From positions 100,358 through 164,357 of the forward strand of contig MU839180.1 in assembly GCA_030685235.1 (NCBI GenBank): a stretch of 64,000 bases of DNA, read 5' to 3'. Origin of the DNA: Copromyces sp. CBS 386.78 (Eukaryota; Ascomycota; Sordariomycetes; Sordariales; Sordariaceae). Shown here piece after piece: positions 36,489 through 49,214 of the stretch. A program made the translations under genes and the position numbers. Positions within the stretch are counted from its first letter, which is position 1. Each line of letters opens with the position of its first letter. The notes beneath the pieces were generated by a model. The model worked only from the letters and a program-made list of their open reading frames with translations, had not been told where the DNA came from and did no database searches.

Positions 36489-36649
36489 TCTATTATTAAC
36501 ACCAGTTATAAAAACGACGATATTTTCAGACCTTCCTTCTCACAGCTATAACTCGTATTGACCTTAGGCCTATCGATGTCGTTTATACGTAAAATTATAT
36601 ATAATTTGTATTGCTAACTGAATTTAATTTTGTTTATAAACGTAATAGA
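36489..36649 (+). pseudogene. Left part of an unknown reading frame split by the LTR retrotransposon
   Basis: The frame can be followed from about 36489 through an ATG at 36576 to the insertion point. It continues in the same frame at 45080 if the element and one target duplication are removed. In this part the only stops are TAA at 36549-36551 and 36615-36617, both one C-to-T change from CAA (Gln). The residues before the insertion read as ordinary hydrophobic/basic protein. The true start and any introns are unknown, and I do not recognise the family. Confidence 0.6.
36645..36649. repeat. Target-site duplication, left copy (ATAGA)
   Basis: Identical to 45075-45079, directly flanking the two LTRs. 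Confidence 0.9.
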
Positions 36650-36947
36650 TATCAGGATGGTAGAGGTAGGTAAGTCGAGGTGACTACGGACAGGGCAAGC
36701 ACGTAGGGAAGCTAAGTTAGGAAGGAGAGTAAAAAATGAATTAAAACCTAACTTCTTTATTCCGGAGCTAACGGAAGCAGCTATTTATAGTATTGCTCCT
36801 TTAATCCTATAGTAACTAAGGCTGGAATAATATTACTATTGTCCGACGCTATAATACGGCGTTAATTAAAATAATTTACTACCTTCTAATATTTCGCTCC
36901 GAACCTCTATAAGGCTAGCTAATTAATAAATCCTTAGCGACCTAATA
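36650..36947 (-). repeat. LTR (3' LTR of the minus-strand element), 298 bp
   Basis: It aligns end to end with 44777-45074. Its ends TATCAGG..CCTAATA are RIP derivatives of an inferred TGTCAGG..CCTGACA inverted terminus. Many differences between the copies are transitions. Confidence 0.92.
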
Positions 36948-39900
36948 CGAATCCCCCCCTTATAAAATTCTATCCCAAAAACCTCTATACTTAAACCCCT
37001 AATCCGGCGATCTTTTCCCTATAACCGAATCCTCCGCCTATAATCCATCTTCTTTTATACTCGAAGCAGCTTATTATTAAAATTATCGGCTAGCGCTTAT
37101 AGCCGTACCGGTCTTTTCTATTCCCGAACGCCGTACTTTCTTCCTTATTATAATATCGCTATTTTTAATCCTAAAGGCTTACTCTTTATTAGTTTTTCTT
37201 CTTCCTATTCTACTTATTTATCCTATTTTCGACCTGCCCTTTTAATTTACTTCCTAACTTCTATTGTTCTATTTCCTTTTCCCTATTTCTTTATTTTTTA
37301 CTATTGTCCAATCCCCTTTATCCTAACTTTTAATTTCGCCCTTTATCCGCCTTTTTATTTTATTTTCTACCCCTTATCGTTTTATTTTCCCGTCCTTATT
37401 TCTTTATATACCCTTTTAATTATTTAATTTTATTTTTAACCTTATTTCGAATTCTTTTAATTGTACTTTCTTAATTCTTCTATAAAAATTTATTTTCCTT
37501 CCCCTTTTTCTTCCCCTCCTTTTTTCTCCTCTCTACGTATATTATTAATTAGTATATTATTATTAATAATATAGCTACCCTCTTTATTGCCTACTAGTAA
37601 TTTTTCCGTACTTATTGGTTTATTACTTTCTATATTAATACTAAATAAATCTTCCCATTTATTTATCCTATTAATTTTATTCTTATTTTTCGTTTAATAA
37701 TATCCGTAAAGCCCCCTATATTTAATTTACTTAGGATACTATAAATGTTATAGTGGTCCTACTTCTTAGTACCCTTATTACTATTGTAATAAAAATAATA
37801 ATTAAATATATTTACGTCCTAATTTATAAATCCCCTTTCTTCTTTTTTAATCCCCTAATTTCTAATCCTAATCTTTTTTTTCTTTTACCTTTTTAATTAA
37901 CTGACCTATGTAATATTCGAATTATTACTAAACCGGCGTTAGTAATTGTTTTTATAATTTCCCTCCCGTATTCTATAATTTAGTATACGCCTTTTAAAAA
38001 TCGGCGTATATTATTATCGAATTCGGGGCGGTTATTCCTATTAGTATTGTAACTACTAAAGTCCTTCGTTAATATATTATTAAACTTCGTACTAGTATTT
38101 ATACCTTTTATAAATAATTTTATATTTTCCTTCGCGAATTTAACGAATTAGCTAATTATAAAATAATTTAGTATATTCGGTATAGGTTTCGTAACGTTAA
38201 CCCTAATTATGTAGCCTCCTAGGCGGTAAATACTTTTAATTTTAATTTCCCTAGCGCTACTTTTATTATTAACCCCGCCCTTATTACCGATATATTTAAA
38301 TTCCTTATAGCTACCGTATTTATATTTACCTTTAATAATATTTTTTAATTAGTATTAACTATTTATATAAATATTTAACGTTTATTACTCTTAATTATTT
38401 CCCCCTAACTTTATATTAGTAATACTCTAATCTTTATCGGTACCCCTACGGTTAAAGATTACAACGCTATTATTATTAAACCGATAGCAGTTAATAATTA
38501 TAGAAAAATTTAAATACGAAAATTATTAATAAGTATAACGGTTATGCGTAGGGGTATAATTTTTAAAATAATAGATTCAATTCCTATATCGATATTTATA
38601 TTATTAATTCTTTTTTTTAGTAATTTAAACCTTTTTTAGAAAGGGAGGAGGAATAAATATAATTAAATAAAAAAAGGTCGAAGACGGGATTATTAACGTA
38701 CTTTTATATTTTTTAATTCGTTATTTTCCCTAGTTTCTTTTTATTATTATAGCTTTTAAAATAGCGGGCTCTAGTACGCCACTATTTTCTTCGGTTCGCT
38801 GGCCCTAACGTTCTCTAATATATTCTTTTAATTCCTTAATTCTTTTTATTTCCCTTATAACCCTAATATTTTGCGGTTCTATAATTTATATTATTTACGG
38901 CTTATATTTTCTACGGCTTACGTTTTCTATAGTTTACGTTTCTTTTATAGCAACGTTTTTTATAGTTTATATTTTTTATAATTTATTCCTTCTATAATTT
39001 ATATTTTAACGGCTTATGTTTTTTATAATTTATAATTTTTATAATTTACGTTTCTTTATAATCTATATTCTTTATTTAAATATTTTTTTTTAATAGCGGT
39101 AACGGCGATTATATTCTTACTACTTATTTAAATAATTTTTATTGCCCTAGTTTCTAAGTTTCTTCTTAAATGCCTTCGTTATTGCTCCTACTCTTCATAT
39201 TCTACTAATACTTTTAGGCAATTTAAATTCTTTTATAATACTTATTTATTTTTATTTTCCAAATACCCTTTTTACTTTATTTAAAATTATTAATTTTTTT
39301 TTAAATTAATATATTTTATAATTTTTTTAATTTTATATTATTCTTCGTTTCTTTTAATATTTATTATTTTGCTCCGGGGCGTTACTACTATTAAGTTGCT
39401 GTAATATAATTTTAATAAAGTAATAAAGAATATTAGGTAAATATAATAATAATTAAGGAAGTTTAAGTCGTATACTATTTTTTTATCGTTAATTATTTTA
39501 GTAATTTGGAAAAGCCTTAAGAATTTATCTAATAATTTCCAATTTAAATGCTTTTATTTAATATTTTTAGCGTTAAAAAGAACCTAATTTCCTACTTCGA
39601 ATTCTTTAATTATATGCAATTTATTATATTACTTTACGTACCTTTCGTTAATTACCTTTAATATTTTAATAATATTAACGCAATTTTAAATAATTTTTTT
39701 AATATAATTGGTAGCGGTATTAAATAATATGTTTCTTCGGCCTCTCTTTAAATTGGCCGGCTTTTATAAATAATACTTAAATAGTAATTCGAATAAGGAT
39801 TTCCCGATAACGGTATAAAAATAATTATTGTACGTTTATTATATTAATATTAATTTCTTTGCCTAATTACTTTATTCTAAATTATAGAAAATATGAAAAT

Positions 39901-42900
39901 AAAGTTCGAAATTTGAATTCTAACGTTCGGTCTAACCGTCTGTTTAAGGATACTACGTAGTATTAAAGTAGTGTCGGATTTTTAAAAATTCGTAATAAGT
40001 CTTTTAAAAAAGGTTTATAAAGAGATTACCCTAATTAGAAATAATAGAATTAGGTAGATTAAATTATTAAAAAACGTATTATTAAAAAAAAAAAAAAATT
40101 ATTTAACGTTAATAATTTTCTATATTAAGATATAGAGGGCAAATTTAATAAATTAGTCTATAATAATTAAAACGGCGTTATAAATTTAATTTAAAATAAG
40201 GTTATATAATGGCAGTAATCTAGTAATAAAATTGTAAGAAATATTTTATTAAAGGACGGTAGGAATAGGTAAGGATATTAAGAGTTTATAAAGTCGGTAA
40301 TTTTATAATTTCGTTTTTTAATAAATTAAGTATTAATATATATACGTTTCGACGTCAATAGTAATAATCGGTTAATAATAGAATTAGCTAATCCTTTTAA
40401 GGGTTTTCTATTATTTTAAATAACCGGTAGTAGTATTATTGTAGTAAGTATATAAAAATTCTATATATAAATGTTCTAGAATATAAATTTAATAATTATA
40501 ATGTAAGATTCTATTTTTTTTTATTTTCTAATTCTCTATTCTATGCCCTTTCCCTAATTCCTTCTACATTTCCTCTAAAATAAACGGATTTTCCTTCTAC
40601 GTTTTTATTATTTATTAATTTAATAGTAGTAATAATTTTTCCTCTTTTTTTACTTTTATAATAATAGCGTATACGCTTATTTACCCGATAATAATACTAT
40701 TCGTTTTCCCTCTCTTCGTTATAGTATCCTCGTCTACGAATTTTACCTTCTTCTTCAGTATTTCTTTAAGTTCGCTCTTATTAATATATTCTTTACGCTT
40801 CCTTCTTTTCTATTCCTAAATATTATTTTCCTATTCTAATCCTTATATTAATTCGTCCTCTCCGCTATTTTTATTTTACTCCTTTTATTCTATTACTACC
40901 TTCTACGTTTCCTTTTTAATTAATAATATTCTTTTAACGTCTTTTCCTAATATAAAACCTTCTTTTATTACCCTACCTTTCGTTTCCCTTTCTTCGAATA
41001 CTTTTAATAATAAATAACCGTTCCCTAATATATTTATTACTTTATATAATTATAATTTTTTCGATAACCCGTCCGCCGGATTTAATTTCCTTGCCCAATA
41101 TTTAATATTAAAATTATATACCGCTAATTCTAACGCCTAATAATTCTATTTCGTATTAACCTTATCCTTATTTTAAAAATATTAGAAATTCAAATAATTT
41201 ATAATTATTAAAAATAATTTATCTATATATAATAAATATTATTTCTACGCTTTTAACGCCCCGATAATAATTAATAATTCTCCGTCCCTAACGTTATACC
41301 GAATTTCCTCTGGCGACTTTTTCTTCGAAAAGAACGTAATTAGAATACTATTAAATATTATACAATTATATTAATATTACCCTAATTGTAAAATCTAACG
41401 CGTCTATTTCTATTCGGATAGGTAATAACGGATCGAAGTACCTTAATATAAACGTTTCCTAAAATAGCCGCTTTAATTCTTCGAACGCTGCCTTCGCTTT
41501 ATTTAATAATTCGAACGGCCGTCGTTTATTTCCCTTTAATAATTCCGTTAACAGTATTATTACTTTAAAATATAATATTATAAACCGTCGGTAAAAATTA
41601 ATAAACTTTAAGAAAATTTAAGTATTATAAACGTTTATCGGAATTTCCTAATTTACGATCGCCTCTACCTACTCTAAGTCTATCGAAATACCCTTTAATA
41701 ATATAATATAGCTTAAGAATAATACTTTTTAAATATAGAATTCGTATTTATTTAAATTAATATAGAGGTTACGTTCGCGTAATTATTACAAAACTTCTTT
41801 AATATACTTATAATAATTTTTTTTATTTTTACTATAAATTATAATATTATTAAAATAAATAATATAAATAGTATTAATTAATTTTACTAAAGTATTGTTA
41901 ATATATATTTAAAACGTCGCTAGAATATTAACTAATTTTATAAATATAATTAAAAATTCGTAATGCTTATATTTCGTACGAAACGCCGTTTTCTCTTTAT
42001 TTCCCTATTTAATACAGATATAATAATAGGCGTCTTTTAAATCTAATTTAATAAAAATCCTTATTAACGCTAATCGGTTCAAAATTTCCCTAATTAGTAG
42101 TAATATTGTATAATTCTTCTTCGTAATTTTATTAAACGCCTAGTAATTAATATATAATTTTAATTTATTTCCTTTTTTAAGAACGAAAATAATAGGAGCC
42201 CCTACTAGATTAATGGAAGGCCGAATTTATTTTTTATATAACGCCTCCGCTAACTATTCCTAGAATATTTCTAATTCCTTAATATTAAGCGTATAAATCG
42301 GTCCTTAAAGCGTAAACGTCCCTTCTTTTAAATTAATATAGTATTTAAAATAGTTATATTATAGTAAAAGGGCGGCCGATACTTCGAATACTTATTAGAA
42401 TTCTTTATATTTAAGCGGAATTATCGGTTCGGCGACGGTAGGCGCTACGTCCTCTTCCGGCTCGGGCGGTACCGGAAGTATTAATTCTAATAAAGGCTCT
42501 AACGGGGGATAAATTCTATTTAATATAATATAAAAAATTTTAAAAAGTATATTAAGGAATATAGTAGCGGATATATTAAAATAAATACCGGATAGACCTA
42601 AGTCGTTAAATAAGGTAGAAAACTCTATTTAAATTAATATAAGTACTTTAAATAAAATATTAGTAAATAGCGGGGGATTAAAGTTCTAAGAGGCCTATAA
42701 TGCTTCCTTTAAATCTAATATTGGGATAGAGTCCTAGCGTAACCTATAAAAGTAAATTACAATTTTATAAACTTCCTTCGTTAATTTCTAGCTTATATTT
42801 AAATCGCTAGCCTTAATATAAAAATAGAATCTCCTTCGGAATTAATCGATCTTAAAATTATATTCGTAAAATTAAAGGTAATTAAAAATAATATTAACGC

Positions 42901-44776
42901 TAAGGGAATTAATAATAATAAATATAATTTAATATTTCTATTAAGTATTATAAGAATTATATAATTTAATAAAATAAATAATCGAACTTTATATAAGGAC
43001 GGGTTAAAAAGAGAAATTAACGAAATAATAGTTTATAAATTCAATTTTAATATTTATTAAAAATAAATACCTCCTAATAAAATTCAATTCTATATTAAAA
43101 TTTATTAACCTATATATTTTCTACCAATCCTTATAAATCTTTATTAATAATTTTATATTTAAATTTAATTATAATATATTTACGCTTTCTTAGGCTAATA
43201 CTATCCTTACTAATATAATTAATTTAACGTTCGTACTTTAGGCCGGCGTTCTAAAGGCTTAGGAATAATTATACGCTATATATTTAATTTGACCGTAATT
43301 AAAATAAACCTTCTTAATATAAATAAATACAGTATAACTAATATTATTATATTTATAATAAATACTACGTAACTTCATTTAAATATAACGGCTATAAATA
43401 TAATTTTACTAACTATAATAATTATAAATAATATTAGAGTTTATTATAAAGGGAGGAAGGGGATAACGAGTAATAAATTAATTAATAAAAATAGAATTAG
43501 AAATAAGAATAGAAATAAAAGATAGAATAATAGTAAGAAAAGAAAACGATAATAATTAATTAGAAAAGGATATTTAAAATTAATAACGTTATATAAATGG
43601 TTTAAAATTAATTTCGAAACCGTTTAACCGCTCCGCGTACGCTACCACCTAATTTAGAATATTAATACCCGCTATTATTAAAATACTTTTTTATAATTAA
43701 AAACGAAAGTAATTAGCTTAAATAATAATGTACGGATATTCTTACTACTTATAAAGTAAGTTAAATTCTTCGACGTAATATCAATTATAAAAATTACGGA
43801 CGGATTCCGTAGGGCCCTAATATATTCATTCAAAATTAATAAAAATACTACGCTTAATATTCTATATACTAATATTAAATTCTCTCTTTAAAAAGTCTTA
43901 AAATTTTAATTACGTAGGCTCGTTACGGATAGGGTTATAATTTAACTATTCTTTAAAGCCGGTAATATAGCGGATTTAAACGTTTTTAAAATTACTTTTA
44001 ATATAATTAATAACGTAATTAATAAAAATATTAGGGAAATTTTTATAATAATTATTAATATTGTAAATATAATTATATAATTAAATATAATTTTTACCTG
44101 TAAATTTAATAATATTATATTTAGGACGGTAACCGGAAGAAAATAATTAAGAGGTTTAAATAGGCTAGGAGGATATAAGGGATTTAAAGATAATAACCGG
44201 CGGAGCGATAGCGGGAAGCGGAAGTATAATAGAAAGACGAATTTAATTATAAAAAAAATAATCTTTATAATAGAAGCTGAAAGGAACGAAAAAGTAATTA
44301 CCGTATTAATCGCTTTTAAATAAATCGATAAAAGTATATTAATTTTAAATTAATATATATAATGGAAAGTAAGAGAATAGGAATTAAATAGCGTTAGCGC
44401 GGACTTTAAAGAATTTATATTTACGTTTAAAAGTATTAATTTCGAAGTAATCGAAATAATTATAATTTTTTTTAAAAGAGTAGGACTAATTATTATCGCT
44501 ATTATTATCGTTTACTTCTTCGATAGTAGGCTAATAATAAAGGGGGGATATAGTTAGGATAATGATATTAGGGTTTTAAGAAAGGGTAATTTTAGGCGGC
44601 GAAGAAAATAGAAAGGTATTAGCAATTAGCGGTATAATAATACGGTTTTATATTACGGAAGAGGTATAAAAACGAATGCGCGAACTTTAGCGGGTAGTTT
44701 AGGAAACGGAACGACTACTACGTATTTATATTTTATTAGTATTAGTTTAATTCCTATAGGGGTTGAGGCTTTAATA

Positions 44777-45074
44777 TATTAGGATAATAAAAGTAAGTAG
44801 GTCGAAATAATTATAAATAGGGTAAATACGTAGGGAAACTAAGTTAAGGGAGAGAGTAAAAGATAAATTAAAATTTAATTTCTCTATTCCGGAACTAACG
44901 GAAATAGCTATTTATAGTATTGCTCCTTTAATCCTATAGTAATTAAGGCCGGAGCGGCATTACCGTTATCCAACGCTACGATACGGTACTAATTGGAATA
45001 ACTCGCTTCCTTCTAATATTTCGCCCCGAGCCTCTACAAGGCTAGCCAACTAATAGGTCCTTAGCGACCTGACA
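44777..45074 (-). repeat. LTR (5' LTR of the minus-strand element), 298 bp
   Basis: Same length as the other LTR. It begins TATTAGG and ends CCTGACA, keeping the unmutated CA terminus at this end. The internal block CTATTTATAGTATTGCTCC is identical in both copies. Confidence 0.92.
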
Positions 45075-45079
45075 ATAGA
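45075..45079. repeat. Target-site duplication, right copy (ATAGA)
   Basis: Matches the left copy at 36645-36649. Confidence 0.9.
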
Positions 45080-45551
45080 AGACTTCGAAGATATTAGAGT
45101 TTTTATTGTAAATAATGAATATAACGTCGTTTACCGTACCTCCTCCTCTAAAGATTTTATATACGTTATTAGGCTTTCCCTAGAGAAGGACGGTTGGTAT
45201 TTCGGCTGGGTTAGAGAGTGGTGTAGAGATATTATTGAAAAGTATATGTTGGATGATAATTATTTGGTTAGATGCTTTATTAAGTTAAGAGGAAGGTAGT
45301 GGCGATAGTACGATAAATATAGTGTTGAGAGGGAATAGTAAGAAGGGATAGCCTTTATATAGGTAAATAAGGTGATTGTTATTGAAGATGATGAGTTTGA
45401 GCCAGTGAAGCCGGAGCCTGGGCCGGGGAAGCCGGAGCTTGGGCCGGGGAAGCCGGAGCCTAGGCCGGTAAAGACGGAGCCGGGACTGGAGTTGAAAAGG
45501 GGCATTGGGATTTTCTTGTATGATGACGATAGTGAAGATGAGGAGTTTTGA
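45080..45551 (+). pseudogene. Right part of the split reading frame (C-terminus)
   Basis: Continues the frame of 36489-36649 after removal of the retrotransposon. From the ATG at 36576 the joined length is 546 bp, a multiple of three, ending at TGA 45549-45551. Five in-frame stops (TAG at 45297, 45306, 45336 and 45360; TAA at 45339) are all CAG or CAA codons after a C-to-T change. Between stops the protein reads naturally (FGWVREWCRDIIEKY), followed by an acidic segment, three to four Lys-Pro-Glu-Pro-Gly type repeats, and an acidic tail DDDSEDEEF. No family recognised. Confidence 0.65.
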
Positions 45552-45599
45552 AAGGGATTAATATTGATAATAATATTAAATTAGTTGAAATGGCGCCGT

Positions 45600-47600
45600 T
45601 GAGCGTCTTTTTCCCTCTATTTCGACTTTGAAATTAATTTCCTTATTATCGATCCTTGAATCGGCCGTAATGAGAACTTCTTCGTTAGCCGTAATAAGTT
45701 TGGCGATAAGTTTAAGCCTTTTTAACTTGCTATACCCGAAAATTTGTCGAACTCTATAGAAAGCCTTTAATTGAACTATATTGTAATTAGTATAATTTAT
45801 ACCTATTTCGTTAATAGTGGCCTCCGCTTCCGGTTCGATATAGTTATTAATAATTTTAGCGTTGTTGGATTGTTGGAAGTTCGAAAAGTCGATGTCCTAT
45901 TAATTAATACCTTTTATTTTTATTTTCTAATTTTTTAAACCGTTTAGGTATATAGAAATATTATAATTAATAAAGGACTTCGCTACCAAGCTAGGGTTTT
46001 CTTTATTAAAACGATTAATAGACTATATAATAATGTGTGTAAATATGATCTTTTTCTTATTAGGAGTCTATTTTTTGAATTTATTATTAATAATTATTCG
46101 TTCCTTAACGTACTATTTATATTCGTCAAAAAGGTATACTTTAATAGATTTATTAATATAGGTATCGAAGGGTTGTAGTAGGGGTATAAGACTGTTAGGG
46201 ATTAATATTTTATTAATATTATATTTATCGAAAGTATTAAAGATATTCTTTATTTTATAGAAACCGGCGGTATTGAAAATTAGTAAAGCCTTATTACTAT
46301 TATTACCTACTACCGTATTTAATTCTTTATTAATCTACTTAATTATTAACCGTTCGTTATTATATACCGTTTCATTAAATTCGACCGTTACCCTTAGATT
46401 ATAAGTATCGATTTTATTTATATATAAAATAATATAAGGAAAATAAATTTAGGGAAAGGGAAAACGAATTTAGGAAAAATAAAAAGAATTTAGGAAAGAA
46501 AAAAAGTATAAATTCTAACTTCTTTTAATTTCTACCTTTTTTCTTTTCTTTTTTTCGCTTTATATATATATAGTATTACGCTAATTTGCCCGCCTTAGTT
46601 CGGATTACCTATTTGTCCGTAGGTAGTAGGCAATATAGTATTAATATTCGGTTTAGGACTTATATATAATTTATAATTTAGAAGCGATATATAAGGTAGA
46701 AGAAGGGAAAAGAAAAAAGGTAAAAGCTCTATATATATATAGCGTTGCATTGATTTACCCTCTTCGGTTCGGATTTTACCTATTTGCTTATAGGTAGTAA
46801 GATAATACGGCTTTAGTTTATTATAGGACTTATATACGATTTATAGTTTAAAAGCGTAATATAAGGGGTAGAAGATAAGGGGGGGATAGAAGGGGGGGAG
46901 GAAAGAAAGAAAAAAATAAAATAAAAGAAAAAAATAAAAGATAAAAGAAATATTTAATTTATTTTATATTATTTTCCTTTTTTTAGTATTTAACGTACCT
47001 TTAAAAATGAGCTTCGGTTTTAATTTCTAAACTCTATTTATAAAAATATATAGAATAAAGGTAGTTTACCGCTTATTTTAACTACTCTTGTCCATTTTAC
47101 TTATAATAGTATTATTACCTTTAATATCGTACGTAGCGTTATCGAGGAATTTAAAGGGTATAAAGGTTTTATTAAAATTAATAATAAACCGCTTATTAAT
47201 TTTATAAGGAGTAGGCAGGCTATAAATTAAACGGTTGATTAATTGCGTTATAGGGATGGTTGTATTTTTTTTAACGAATTTTAAAAAATTAATTGAAAGA
47301 CGAAGATAATTAATTAGTAATTTTGAAGATTATTATATAATACAACGAAGTATAATATTATACTACTATAAAAATTTTTTGAACTAACCGGTTGAAAAAT
47401 TAAATTCTATATAGAATTAATTAGTTAGTTAATAAAACAGATATTTAGACTTTCTTTTAAATTAGCCGATATATATTAGATCGCCTATTTTACGTTTTTT
47501 AATAAAGTACTTAAATAACTACTTTTCTAATTCTAGCTATTTAGGTCGGAAAGGAAATTCTTTACCGTAAATGACCTAATTTCTTTATAATTATTAATAT
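45600..47600 (-). pseudogene. RIP-degraded pogo-type (DDE_1) transposase remnant
   Basis: On the minus strand near 47170-47095 the decayed frame reads like the start of a DDE_1 catalytic domain (FIPFKFLDNATYDIKG, matching the family pattern LDETP.PFEF.DG.TY.IKG). Farther on, near 46395-45960, it reads VEFNETVYNN, ALLIFNTAGFYK (second acidic region), LIPLLQPFDTYINK (family LLQPLD..I...F) and NPSLVAKSF. Sequence at 47200-47540 fits the preceding HTH/CENP-B-type DNA-binding part. Many stops and missing residues mean no function. About 550 bp (46430-46985) that does not fit the domain interrupts it. The family call is by eye. Confidence 0.6.
46560..46880. repeat. Two diverged ~140-bp direct repeats inside the transposase remnant
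   Basis: Copy one (about 46562-46703) and copy two (about 46730-46880) share TATATATATAG, TTCGGATT, ACCTATTTG, TAGGTAGTA and AGGACTTATATA in the same order. They lie in the extra ~550 bp that splits the transposase, so they probably belong to a later insertion or local duplication. Confidence 0.7.
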
Positions 47601-49118
47601 ACTAGAATAGAACGGGGTATATTAAAATACTCTAATATTTAGGAATATATTAGGCCATGGAAACTAGTAAGTAGATTATAATTATAGCTATCGATTATAG
47701 GATTAATTTTAAGAGTTTCGAAGTTGCGACTATAGCAGTTAAAATTGCCAATAGGAATAAAATAAAAGAAGAGGAAATCTAATACTTTAATTTTAATACA
47801 ATAAAAATATCTGCGACGAAGTTTGGCGGATTAGGCTAAGGGAAGGTAAACGTATAGTCTGGCTTAATACTATTCGTATAGGGGTTTAACTTTTTTACTA
47901 CGCTTCTTCTACTTAGTAACGATATTGTAGAAAGGGTAATAGGACTTAGAAGTCGAGGTTATTATTATTATTAAAGAAAATAAAGTATTATAGAATAAAT
48001 TCGGTAGTATTTTATCAATATAATAAATCTGGGTAAATAAAGGGGTAGGGAGGGGAATTGTACGGTAAGAAATTATAATTAGAATATAGGTTAATAATGG
48101 TAGGGTAGTAATAGTAGGGTAGTAATAGTAGGGTAGTAATGGTAATAATTTAAAATAAAATTTATTGTAGGTTCGGTCGGGTTTTTAATATTAAACCCGC
48201 GATAGAAATTTTAGGGATTTTAATACTTGATAGCGGTGAGTTTGAATACGTCGTTGGATTTATTGCAATTGATAGTTTAGTATTGTATAGTAGTGTTATT
48301 TGATTGATTCTAGTGATGTGAGGGTACGAATTAGAATCGAGAAAGGTTGTTGTTTAAAGAAGGAGGAGGGGAGAAAGGTGGGGAGGCTGGGCGAGATTCT
48401 ATAAGATTACTGGTACGGGGTATACGGTTGGTAGGGTTACTTATAGTCGGCTGGCGGGGCTATTAGGGGTGTAAAGTGGAGTAAAAGTAGGCTTGCCGGT
48501 CCGGCTAAACTGTATGAAGGTTAGGAGGTTCAGCTAGGTAAATCTCTTACGATTGCGTAGAAGCGGTACCTTGTATCCTTAGTTCTCGCCTGACCTGACC
48601 CGCCTAGGATCAGCTACCTGATGGTTGATAGGGTCCGGTACCCTCCGATCCAGCCAATCTTCCAAACCCCCTTCTTCCCTTCTACTGACTAACCCGTACC
48701 ATAGACGTCCTCAAGACTTCAAACGACCCGTCCAACTCATAGAGCCACAACTCTCTTGGTGGTTGGTGTCACAAAGCCCCCCCTCCAACGTTCAACGAGC
48801 GAACGAACGGCCTTGGCTGGGCCGCGTTGGTTTCGTCCACCTCGTATTTGAAGTATATCCTTGGACTCTAGGACTTGCGGCGCGGGAGTCTGGAACATGG
48901 CAGAGATAGGTTACGGGACCGGACCTGACATCGGGACCGCAAAGCCAGTCGAGTGGCAATTTGGACTGCGAAGTACGGATGAAGACTCTACGTCGGAACA
49001 GGTGGCAGCAGGGTGTTTGGATGAGGTGAACAAAACCACCAAAAAGTGCAAAAGAGAAAATAGTGACATGATGTCCATTTTGGTATGGTAGTGGAAAAAA
49101 AGATGTGCAAAAAAGAGA
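47600..49118. other. Edge of the central RIP island and boundary to normal DNA
   Basis: AT-rich and RIP-like to about 48200, then a mixed zone and normal composition from about 48500. A GTAGGGTAGTAATA-type microsatellite lies at 48107-48150. No gene is supported. Confidence 0.6.
48107..48150 (+). repeat. GTAGGGTAGTAATA tandem repeat
   Basis: About three imperfect copies. Confidence 0.75.
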
Positions 49119-49214
49119 TGCCCAATAACAGGATTGAACTGTTGACCTTCGCATTGACATGATATCAGAAAACTGATATTAGTACGACGCTCTAACCAGC
49201 TGAGCTAATCGGGC
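49119..49214 (-). tRNA. tRNA-Ile (anticodon AAT) with 22-nt intron
   Basis: Read on the minus strand, a 7-bp acceptor stem GCCCGAT/ATTGGGC pairs fully (one G-T), with discriminator A at 49119. D arm GCTC..GAGC, anticodon stem TCGTA/TGCGA, and T arm AACAG/CTGTT with loop TTCAATC are all present. A box TAGCTCAGCTGG and B box AGTTCAATCC fit RNA polymerase III promoters. Anticodon AAT is at 49180-49178; its A34 would be edited to inosine. The intron is at 49176-49155, one base after the anticodon, the standard position. Without it the tRNA is 74 nt. CCA is not encoded, as usual in eukaryotes. Confidence 0.95.
49155..49176 (-). other. tRNA-Ile intron
   Basis: Twenty-two nucleotides between positions 37 and 38 of the tRNA. 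The intron start and the adjoining anticodon loop can form an ATATCAG/CTGATAT hairpin around TTTT. Confidence 0.85.

Larger units (their letters stand above)
36650..45074 (-). mobile_element. RIP-mutated Ty3/Gypsy-type LTR retrotransposon, 8,425 bp
   Basis: Two 298-bp LTRs bound the element and a 5-bp duplication (ATAGA) flanks it. On the minus strand around 41650-40990, decayed sequence reads like a Gypsy reverse transcriptase-RNase H region: FYRRFI, LKGNKRRPFE, AKAAFEELKRLF, ILRYFDPLLPIRIE and a later INYYRGVKS. Sequence around 39700-39900 is consistent with integrase. A purine tract (minus strand, 36951-36961) lies just inside the 3' LTR as expected for a polypurine tract; the primer site beside the 5' LTR is unclear. 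CpA/TpG is almost gone and TAG/TAA stops are everywhere, so the element is dead. Order and strand place pol toward the low-coordinate LTR. Confidence 0.92.

Noticed and set aside
45260..45505. 81-codon Gly/Ser/Pro frame (minus)
   Set aside because: Antisense of the KPEPGPG-type repeats of the split pseudogene.
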